A stretch of DNA of 64,000 bases from Neospora caninum Liverpool (Eukaryota > Apicomplexa > Conoidasida > Eucoccidiorida > Sarcocystidae): positions 4,792,270 through 4,856,269 of the forward strand of contig NC_018390.1 of assembly GCF_000208865.1 (NCBI RefSeq), read 5' to 3'. Below are positions 50,701-62,214 of the stretch, piece by piece (within the stretch, counting starts at the first letter, position 1; each line of letters begins with the position of its first letter). The notes beneath the pieces are model-generated. The model was not told the origin of the DNA, did not search any database, and saw only the letters and a program-made list of their open reading frames with translations. The position numbers were made by a program, and so were the translations under genes.

Positions 50701-52427
50701 CGGGAGGCGATGCCACTCGAACTCCAGATCGGACGAAGTTGGATTCAAGACAAAGAAACGCTTCGTGTTCTTCACTCCGATTCCCACGCTGGTGATTTCC
50801 ACAACCTAGAACGCGCAGCACAGAACATAGGAAAACGACAGAGACTCCAAAGACGTCGCGCCGCGTTCAGCCGGTCTCCAGGCACCTTCGGCCCCCGTGG
50901 CTGACGTAGGTGAAAGAACTGCCTCAGCGGTAAGGAGGACAAGTGAAAACTGAAGAGTGAGAAAAAGGAAGTTGGGGGCAAGCTTAAGAAAACCAAGCGT
51001 TCACACCCGTCTCAAAAGTACATGTACCTATATATATATATATATATATTTACGCGGAGCGAGCGCAGCAAACATACATAACTTTAAATATATATATATA
51101 TATACATACATACTGTCACACATTGATATGTACGCTGATCTCGATACAGTATACATGTATGTATGTGTACGTTTCACTGGGGCCTCGAGTTCAGGCCGTC
51201 GCTTTGTACACTTGTTTCCGCAAACCGGCTTTTCTCCGTTCCTTCCTTGTGTTTACTGTCTCCTAGTGTTTTTCTTCTTTCTTTCTCTCATGTTTGTTTC
51301 ACCTGTATCTCGGGATCGAGGGCGGGTAGGTTCAATTGCTCACGCCTGTCTCGGTAGTCAGACGGCGGCAAGTCAAAGTGGCAAATGGGGCGGATGGCTG
51401 TGGCGTCGACGGTCATTCTTCTTGTTTCCATCCCGGAAGACAAGGTGGGGAACGTACAGACAAGCGAGCGCTTGAAACTAGTCAGCTCTGAGGGTGCGAA
51501 TTCCAGAACGATGTCCTGATTGCGGCGAGAGAGAGAAGACGCCGAGCACAACGAAAACAGTCCCGCGTGGGACACGAGTCGCTGGCTGCTGCCCCAAGGC
51601 TGGGCCACGGCGACGGCGCTCAGAACACTCGAGAATCCCCGCACCCTCCACAGCTTCGCAGCCCGTTTGCCCGAAAATAAATGCCCAAGTATCTATCCCT
51701 TTGGGAATAACTACAGACGCGCCGTATATATACAGGTCGCCTCTCCCCAAAGCGCACATACCTCGACATAACACTTATGTACCAACGCAGATTTGTGTAT
51801 CTTTACTCCAGTTTATGTACTCCGCGAAACAAATATCCGGATATACAGTTTCATCGAGAAGCAGGCGAGCAGGCGCATGCAGGTGGTGGGGATAGGCATG
51901 TAGAGGCAGATGCACACTTCTAGACAGGGACGGCCACCACACCTAGTGACGATTAGCGGAGCAGAATGCCGCGAAGCCTCTCTCGCTCCAGAACACTGAG
52001 ATGTGCATCAGAAGGATGGGGAGCGCAAAGACATCAGCAGCGCATACGAACATTGGAGGCTAACGGCAGAGTGGTACTGCCAGAGTTCGATTTAGCGTAT
52101 CCGGTGAAAGTTCCGAAACGAATCGACTAACATTCTTTGACGCAGGAGGCACAACCCCTCGCTGAGGCGAGAGAACGTAGAAGGAGGGACTGTCGAGCAG
52201 CCGGTCCATGTCTTCCCAGTGGAACTCAAAAGGCAGCGTCACCTTCGCAGGATTCGTCTGCAGACGCAAAGACAGCGGAAACGCAGCAGCGAAAGTGGAA
52301 TAACGGCGACATCTCGTCCAAAAGAGCGAAAAACCATGAAGGTCACTGCACTTACTCGCCGCACACGAAACAGCCAAACTTGAAACTGCAGACAGACATA
52401 CCCCTCCATTCCTATCTGTAGCACCCT

Positions 52428-52458
<31 letters not shown>

Positions 52459-52504
52459 TCTATACATATATATATATATATATATGGGAGCGTGATCTTG
52501 TGCA

Positions 52505-52539
<35 letters not shown>

Positions 52540-55500
52540 GCAAGAGTGTGAATGCACGGTGCTGCGATACACCGTTGCCGTTGTTGATTCTTTCTCCCAC
52601 CTCTAGACGCCGTTTTTCTTCCTTTTGAACATACACAAATGCGTATATATCTATACATGCAGAGGCGAGGTATCACTCAGTACAGGCATCCGTCCACGCT
52701 CCATATCCCCCACTGAGCAAGCATCTCTTCCTCTTCGTCTGAGCAAATGCATGCGCTAGAAGTAGGGACCAAAGAAGACAGGTTTTGGCGAGGACGGTCA
52801 ACGTGGTGGTGTGTCAGGTCTTCGATGCCAAGTTGCCATCCAAAGTTCCGCGCCACATGCCTTTGCTTTCTCGCCGGTTCGTCTTTCGAGACTTACGAGA
52901 GTGAAGACGACCTTCCTGGACTTGAACAGCATGGTGTCTTCGAACACGATGTCCCTGCACTCTAACTCGCACTGGCGGGAGTCGCATCGTACCGAAATGA
53001 AGAGGGGCAATTCGACGTCTTTTCCAGACTCCATTTGGTAGAAACGTCCATCGATTTCTTCGATGCGCTCTGGATCCGAAGCGGACGATTTCGCTCGAGG
53101 CTTCGCCTTAGAACTGGTGGGAGCCGCTGTGGGGTCAATCTCCTTGAGGCGCCAGGCCCGACAGGAGACGGGGACAGAAGAGACACCTACCGACTCCTTG
53201 GAGGCAAAGATGGCTGTGACTTCCTGGGCGCCTCGCGGCGGTAAAATGCCGGTGGTGGGTGAAAGCTGAAGCACCTTTCTGACATCCGGAGGAAGCGGCG
53301 AGGCGATCTCAAACTTCATAAAGCTGTCCGTCTTATTCTCGAGAAACAAAGACTTCCTGGCCGTTTCGTCCAGCGCAACATCGCCGAAATCCACAGCAGA
53401 CGCGGACTCAGCTCCTCGCTGGGGCTTCCGAGTAGACAGGGTCACATCAGGAGAGACCGCCTCTGCCCCCGAGCTACTTCCGCCGGCTCCAGCGGCGGCC
53501 GCAGCCGAGCCGCCGACACCGCTAGTTGGGCTCGACGGACCCGAGGACGTTTGGAGACCAGAGGGAAGGCAGATGGCAGATGCGAGAAGAGGCGACGTGG
53601 TCCACCGACACTCTTCAATGTGGCAAGTCCCTCGCACACGGCAAACCACATCTTCGTAGGGGTTAGAGACGGTGTAGATTCGGAACGCGGCGTCGACCTC
53701 GCCCGGGGTTTTGGCAACGAGGTGAACCTGCGGAGTTGGAAAACCCCATTCGAAACGACGAATGCGGGTTCAGTGGACAACTCAACCGAAAGGGAGTAAC
53801 AAGCCTTTCGGGGGCTGGCCGCACGTCGCTTTCTCTACTTACCCTACATCAGCTCTCTAGGTTTTGCAGCCGTCGTTGCCTCTAGTAAACACATTTCTGT
53901 CTCCATCTCCTCTCTGCCTACCGCCAACATCTCTGTGGGTATAGACCGACGAGTTGACGTGGCTGTGCTGATACATATATGCATACATAAACATGTATGA
54001 AAAAAATATATACATAGACATGTGTATGTGTTTATGGATATTTTTGTAGAAGTGCACAAACGTATATGCATTGGGTGAAGCCCGCTTTAGGGAGAGCCAA
54101 AGAACGAACGAGCCCCGCGAACTGGTTGAAGAGTCTTACCGCAAATGTTTTTGTTTCATTGGGGGCGAGAGTTACCGCTGGCGGAAGCTCCACGACAATG
54201 CTCTCGGATGCAGCGCACTCGCACCGTGCTGTCGCGGCGATCGTGCCGTAGTTCTTCAGGACACAGACAGCAGTTGCAGTTGTCCCCACAGCGACTCTGC
54301 CCATGGCGATGGACGGAACGAAGCTCTTTTCGCCTGTCAGTCGAACCCCGTATATCGAGAAAAGCGAGAACAGAGGGGAATCGCCATTGTTTCTGCCCGG
54401 AGTGGTTACGCGCACTGACCAGACTCTCCTCGTAGGTAAGGAAAGGAACAGCTGTTGAGGGAGGTGGGGTTGTGCTTCTGAGGTCTCCGCATCCTGCCTT
54501 GCGTGCGTTGTCAGAGCCTCCCGTGCTTACCTGGGACACTTGCTGACGCTGAAGGGGTTGCGCCTGGGTGACCGGAAGCAGGCTCGGACGGGGCGATCCC
54601 GATGGGAGGGGCCACCTCCAGCGAGACTGTGGGGAGAGTCCCCTCGCCCTTGACATCGAACGAAAGAGCCGCATGCGTCCCATCCGCACCGGCGCGATTT
54701 ACGAATGCCTTGAAAGTGGCGCAGTAGCGTTGAATCGCATTGGGATGGAAACTAAGGGTGACCGTCTTCGTCTCGTGAGGCCCGAGAGAGACGTGCTTGG
54801 GCTGAACTTCGAACACGGTCTCCAAGTCCGAGGCCTGCCGCAGGAGAGGCGGATTAGAGACGTAGGAGAAGAAAACGCCGCGGGACCAGCGCAGCCAAAC
54901 GGTCACGAAAGGGAAGGAAAAGAACAGGGAGGTCGGATTGTAAAACCCCGAGAAGGCCAAGGAAAGGCAGAGAGACAGGGGACGCACACGGAAAAAAAGC
55001 GAGTCCAAGCCCGTGAGGAACAGGTGGGCGCCAACAAGGGGTGTCGAAGTCTCCGAGAACAAACGAGGAGCGGCGGGAAAAACAGAACAAAAACAATACA
55101 GAGACGAACGGGGCACTGTTGCATACAACACCCCACGAGCGTCGGAGGGATATAACGAAAGGCACAGAAGCAAAAAGCATGTATGAGGACACACGGATAG
55201 GGAAACGCGTTGCAAGTGTCTCGTTCGGTGTGGAAAGCGACGGTGCGACATCTGAAGTTGAAATGAGTTTCTGTCCATTGCCGAGCTGCGGGTTCCCTTC
55301 ACGCCGGCGTGCTCAAGGCCAGCCTCTTCACACGGAAAGAACAGACCTGGCTAACACTCCCCGATCAAGTCGTCCTCCACCACCAAAAACAACAGAAACT
55401 CAATATCAATACCATGGAATTCTCCACATGTAGCTGCGCAGGCGCCGCACCTATATGCAGGTGCACATATATATATATATATATATATGAATATGCGTGT

Positions 55501-55901
55501 CAGTGTAAAGCATGCAAAGGATCTCACCACAGAGCTTTTGTCAGTTTCTTTGGCGAGCTTGAGTTCGAATGAGACTGTCGCCGGGACTGACTTGGGGTTT
55601 CCGATGCGGAGTCGTTCCTGGACTCCCGCCTTGTTCGTTTCCCCACTGGGAATGACAGTGCCAAAATAGAGACACTTTTCCTCCAGAAGGTACATGGGCG
55701 TGCGCCGGAGGCCGACCCAGACGGCTGCCTCTTCAGCGTTGGAGACGAGAAACTGCTCCTCGAAGACCCAGTCTGGCTGCAGTCGAGAGGACGGAAAAAC
55801 AGACTCAAGACAAGCTGGAGCCAGTCGCCGAGGCTTCCTTGCAATACGGGCTCTGGAAATATACGTCTATAATTCGACCGTCATGTTACCCAGTGGTGGT
55901 C

Positions 55902-55937
<36 letters not shown>

Positions 55938-58900
55938 AGTTGTATGTGTGAGACGATATATATGTATATATATGAGGATATATGGTGTGTGCAGATTTGC
56001 TTACATCGGTGATAATGGCAGGCACGCAGCTTTGCGCCTGTACAATGTATTCCGCTGCAGGTATGGGCGTTCCCGAGGGACTGGCTGTCTCGCGAGAGCC
56101 TTTCTCATTTTTCGCGTCCACCGCCGCCGCCTCTGATCCGTCGACACCCACACTGCCGAGACTCCCGAGACTGCTTATAACGATTTCGTCTCCTCGCTCC
56201 ACCTTCGCACCTTGAACCTGAACGCAGGTTCGAGACCGGCCAGATCCAGAGGCACCGTCGTGGGGCTGAGTACCCAGGGCAGCGCATGCATCGTGTCCAC
56301 GCATCGGCCTTTGCTCAGATTCAAAGCTGAGGCGCCACAGACGACGCCAGTCATCCATACGAGTATGGTGGTCGGCGTCTGACGTGCACGACCCAACACG
56401 CACATCTATATAGATGTATACATATCTATCAACCTCTAATACGTGTCTATATCTATCTATATACGTATGCATGTGTACTTACAGAAATGCACTGGCACAT
56501 GGCCGCGCTTTGGTGAACGTAAATATGCAGAGCAGCGTCTGCTCTCGGTGAGCACCTGTCGAGATATAGGCGCCTCTCCGTCCCGTGATTCTAGCGTTTG
56601 GCTCGCTACCTGTTTCTTCAGCCTCTCGTCCTACAGCATGCGCTGACTGAGGCCTATCCTCGGCATCTCAAGCGCATACCCGCACCGAGAAAATTCATAT
56701 ATATATATATATGTATATATATGTATATATATGTATATATGTGTACAGCTGCATGCAGAGAGAGTTGAGTAGAGACAAAAGAAAGGAACGTCAGCCCGCT
56801 CACCAGCAAAGCAAGTTTGAGAGAGTGGTTTGCGTCGCCCTGTGCGTTGTATTGCGCCTCGACAGTAACTTTGCTTCCAGGGTCCAACTGGCCTTTGACG
56901 GGGGCAATGCGGAAGGCGCCGAACTGGCCAAAGGCATTTATTTGCCCGCGATTCCCCTGGGCACTCTTGGCCTTTCCTGCTGTCCCCGGCTTGGCGCCTC
57001 CGCCCGCACTCGCCCCTCCTCGTTCGCCCCTTTCGCCTGCCTTGTTCGCCCGTGTCTCCTTCGAAGAAACAGGAGCGGTTGGAGACTCGGCGTCGGTCAG
57101 CGCCTTCGCAGCACTCTCAGGCGATGGCGAAGACAGGCTAGACAGCTGGTCGGAGTCGTGCAGCAGCCAGTCAAAGGGAAACCGGCCGTCGTTCCGGATT
57201 TCAAATTGCCTGGGAAACGGAACGTGCGAGGCAGGCAGGCGCAAAGCAGCCAGAAACAGACAGGCGCATCAATCGCGCGGCTCGCCCAGAGCCAGGGCGC
57301 GACCAGATGTCCACACATACGAACGCGGACGTACAGATGCGTCCCCACTCATACTAAAAAGAAAATTCAAATATATATGCAGACACACAAACATACACAA
57401 ATATATACAAATCTATACATGCATATTATGTATATTATGCTTTTGTATGCATGCACAAGGGTGTGGGGGATTCTCGGTCCTGGCACACGTCGCCTCTGAT
57501 GCGGACTGGGGACCTGACGTCGGCACCCCCTCGACTCTCGAGAAGAGAGGATCAAACCCCACCGGATCAGAAGCAGGCGCGCTTCAGGCGAGTTTACTGG
57601 GCCGCGTGGAGCAGTGCGACATGCCTCGAACCTCTTGAAAAGCAACTGCGGCATCGGCATGTACTGAGGCGTCCCCCACGTACGCATATATCGATATCAA
57701 TTTTCAATGATGTATATAAATATGGATATTCGTATGCTTGTATATCCTTGCGTGGGGGTTGTGAATGGGGGGGTTGCAGAACGTGCTGTGGACAGCCGTA
57801 AATCAAAGTTGGTTCCCCTCTTTGCTTTTCGCCTTTGCGCTCACAGAGAGTGCGTTTTGCCACTTTCGGTCGGGCCGAAGTTGATTCCGCGTGCGGGGAC
57901 TAGACACACGTAGTTGAAGTCCGCATGCAAGGAGAGAAGGAAAGGCGGCAAGGGCGGCTCGAGGAAGGTTCCGCTTTCGGCATCTTGCAGATCGAGGAAG
58001 ATTTCCTCTGCCTCACAGAGGTTCATTTCCCTCTGCGGAGTGCACCGCAGCGACAGGCGCCGATGCTCAGCGGGCTTCAACTCCTCCGTTGGCCCGTGGA
58101 AAGCGAGGACGCCGCGCACGGCCTTGGACTTCACCCTGTAAGCCAGCGCCAGGGAATGCAGCAGACGAACCGTCTGTCCTTTGCCGAACACTTGACCGCC
58201 TTCCAGAGGTCGCGGGGAATACCAGGTGCCCGCAGCCGGGACCAGTGCACCCCAGATTTGTGCATCTTCCCCTTGCGGGTGGTTGTGTTCATACGTGGTG
58301 TCCATACATGGAACTCGACAGACGAACTCAAATGCTCACATAGAGGCCAAACCTTTTGCATGCAAATAAATAAATTTATACATATACATTCATACATAGA
58401 CGACCATACCGGCATACGGCTATAGTTTGATAGACACACAGGATGTCGGTATGGTGCATCCGCCTGTCTTGCGTTCCTCGCCTTTCAACGGTTCTCGCCG
58501 TCTGCGGTTCCCCTTCGGCTTTCTGCGTTGTCACGCCGACGATGCTTGCGGCATCTACATATCTCTATTCATATATATAAATATATGAATATATCTGAGT
58601 ATATGCATATAGACTTCGGCACAGATAGGCGTGTGAACGCATGTGCATGTGCCACGACCCGACGAAATCGCATTCTGGCGTTTGTGCCTTTCGACATGCA
58701 GATGCGTAAGAAGGCTGGAGACTAGATGCTTACATGAATGCACTTCGTTCACCCGTAAGCACGTCTAAACGCGTCACGTTAGGCTTTTCACATGTCTCTA
58801 CGTGCGTGGAACGAAGATAAGTGGGAACTCTAGAACGGATTTCGAGTCAGCAAAATCGGCGTGTGTTGAAGGGAGGCAGCTGCTCGAGCTGGCGCCTCTG

Positions 58901-61431
58901 TTCTCAAAAGAAGTAGAGTCTCTTTGAACGATTGAGCAGGTTACGCTCCACAGATACACACAGACGGACCAACATCTACATACGTTTATGCACGTCGGGG
59001 TCTGTAGTAGGGGGAGATACCTGAACGCATATTTGACGGGGAATTTTCCTTTGTTGGTGATGCTGAGAGGAAGCTCAGCCGTCTCGCCCACGCGCACATT
59101 TCCGATGTCGACGACTTTTCCCTTGCCTCCGAAGTCCGTTGCCACGTCAATGAAATACGCGTCGGCATCCACTGCAGCATGCCGAGTCGCACCCAAACGT
59201 GGAGAAAGACCAATTAAAAGACGAAGGCCGAGCGAAGGGAGAACCGCGGGGGAGATGCCCATCGCAGAGACTGAGAGACGAAGAACTACGGCCGCGTTTC
59301 CAGAGTCGTCGTGTCCCTGAAAATGAAGGGTGTCTTCCGAACGCGACGACGCCCTTTGCGGAAAACGAAAACTCGCACACACCGTGCGCCTCGCAAGACT
59401 CCTCGTCGGTCGAGTTGCACAACGCTGGCACATTTTACTCTACGCTTCCTTCACCTTTCCTCCAGTCGCCAACTTGCCGGCGACGCCCTCGGTGGTCTGT
59501 GTGCGAGCGCAGCTCGTGTGTTCCGCGAGAGACGAACGGGGACCTATCCTGCGAGGTGTCCTAGCCGGTTTCTTCGTTCTGTCGGCCTAGGGGTAGTTCT
59601 GTGCTGCCCCCGTATTCCCGCTCTCACCTGCAAGGGTTTTCGTTTCTTGGGCTATGCCCATGCCTTCGACGTCGGCGATGCGGATCGACACGCGCGTTTG
59701 AAGATTCGCGGATTTTTGCGCGGGCGAAAAAGAGATGAAAAGTTGGCATTCCCCGAAGGCCTCGAGAGTCCCCTCAGTCTCAGGGCCAACTTTCAAGAGC
59801 TTTTGAAGCGAGTCGAGATTCAGCACGGTCCACCTCGCCGGAAGCGGCGACACGTTCTTCAGAGTGACGGCTCTCCAGACGCAAGGGGTGAGACGAACAG
59901 AGGAAAAGAGACAGAGCGCGTGAGGAGGCGAGAAACACAAACCTGGAACCAAACGGCTGCCGCGCGAAGCAACGCGCGACAGCGAGGCCGAACGTGTCCA
60001 GAAAAAGGGTCGCACAGTGGAAGGCTTCCGCGCATGTGCACACCTGCGAAACTCTGCCGGCAAGAAGGGGGTGCCGAAAGCGGCAGCTTACTTGTTCACA
60101 GTCTGCCCGACGAGAACCCTGCCGAACTGGATGTGGTCAGTGTCCACGAGGACTCTGGGCACGGCGCCACGCGCGACGAGTGGAATCTCGACGGGGATCG
60201 GGTTGTCTTTGATCCAGAAAACGAGGACGTCGCGCACTTCGCCTTCGGTTTTGGGAAAACACCAAACATGTACCTCGCGGGAACCGTTGCTGCCGAGGCA
60301 AACCTCAGACGGATAGACGAGAAACGGATTCTCACGGACGCTTGCAGCCTTGTTCGGGCCCTTCTTCCTGCTCGTCTGGTCTCCTGGAAAGCCCCCAACT
60401 GACCCTGGACAGAGACAGTCACACCGCCAGCCACAGAGAGGTCCAAGACGTCTCCATCTCACCCACGCCTCCCCGCCACGCAACGCAGACGCGCCCCTGC
60501 GTATACACCTTTTTACAAACAGCAAATATCTATCTATCTGCCTGCATATAGAGATGTATATATATATATATATATATGTTTACGTGTTTACGAATATGTG
60601 TGTATACAGATAAATACGTACACGTGGCGGTGCCCGACGTGTGTGTAGAAACCTTCGAAAGGCTTCTGACACGCAGACTGACCCCGTGAGGAGAGAGAGA
60701 GCGGCGCGTCGACGAGACGTTCGAGCGCCCGCGTTCCACCGGCCTAGAGCGTTTTAGAATGAACAGAACCTGGAGGAAAGATGTATCCCCTCACCGGTCT
60801 CGGGGACAGTTCCAGAGCTCTGAAGCGTACACCGGACTGTCGTCTCAAAGGGCGAAACGTTGCAAAGAGTAATGGAATCCTGATACTTTTGGAGGTCGCC
60901 GGGAACCTTCACTGCCTCGACGCCCTCGCCGTCGCCGAGTTTCGCGTAGAGCGCCCTCGCGCTGGAGAACTGGTGACCCAGGAGAAGCGGTCCAAAGTCG
61001 TAGACGCCCTGAAAGAGGGGCAAACTCCGCACGGAAGACGGGTCGTGGAGAAGGGAACAGAGGGGAGCCCGGTGACTGAACCCGGACGCCGCCCGAGAAA
61101 TAGAGCTATGCGCCGAAGCAATCGAAATGTATTTTACGCATGGGTGCCGTGTGCACGCATTTTCCATCATGGACGAATAACAACACGACAGTGGAGAAAT
61201 GTAAATCGCCCCATCTCAACCTCTCTGCGTCTCCCTTGTTGAGGTATCTACCCAAGTACGAACGTCGATACAGACCGCACGCCCATGGCCTCACTACATA
61301 CATACATACATACATACATACATACATACATACATACATACAACACATACATACATACATACAAACATACATACATACATACATATTTACATACATACGA
61401 ACAACAGCTATATATATATATATATACATAC

Positions 61432-61464
<33 letters not shown>

Positions 61465-62177
61465 TGTATGTATGTATGTGGGCGGGCTCAGGTACGTCCG
61501 TCAACACCTTCAAGCGCGTCTCTCTAGAGCCGACACCAGATGTGATGCGCTGCTTGCATGCCCCTGTCGTATTTGTGAACAGCCAACAGGGCCCTCACCA
61601 TTCGTAGGGCCAGTGGCAAGGTCAAGGCGAAACACGCCTAGACGCAGGTCGAAGGTGAGGCATCAGTATACACCTAGCTGTCCTTTCGTCTGCGTGTTCG
61701 GCCTACCTCGCTGACAATGAACTGCTTTTTTGCCAGACTTGACTTGTCAGTCGGTCTGCTCCGAAGAACCTCTCGAAAGAGGTGGTTTGGATTCGCCGAG
61801 AGTTTCGGCAGACTGCATGTGGCCCGAAGGCCGACGTGCGTCAGAGCGTGGCTGTCGCCGACGACGCTGAAGGCGAGAGACGACTCGTACACGCCGGTCT
61901 GGTCCACACAGAATTTGACAAGCACTTTCTGCTCTTCCTGCGGCGCGAGAATCCAGCGCGTCGCGCGCACATACCCCGGCTCGCTTCCCAGACTCTTCGC
62001 TGAGGCGGACTCGTCTTCCCTGAAAACGGGGAAACCGACGAGCGCAGAAACACCCCCCATGTGCACATCCTGACCCATCCAAGGAGACTCCGAGCGGCCA
62101 TGTCAAATCTGCCTTCGCGCACGGGGGAAGAAACACCGACGGCCCACCGCACCCCCGTAGTTCATCTGTCCATTCAG

Positions 62178-62214
<37 letters not shown>

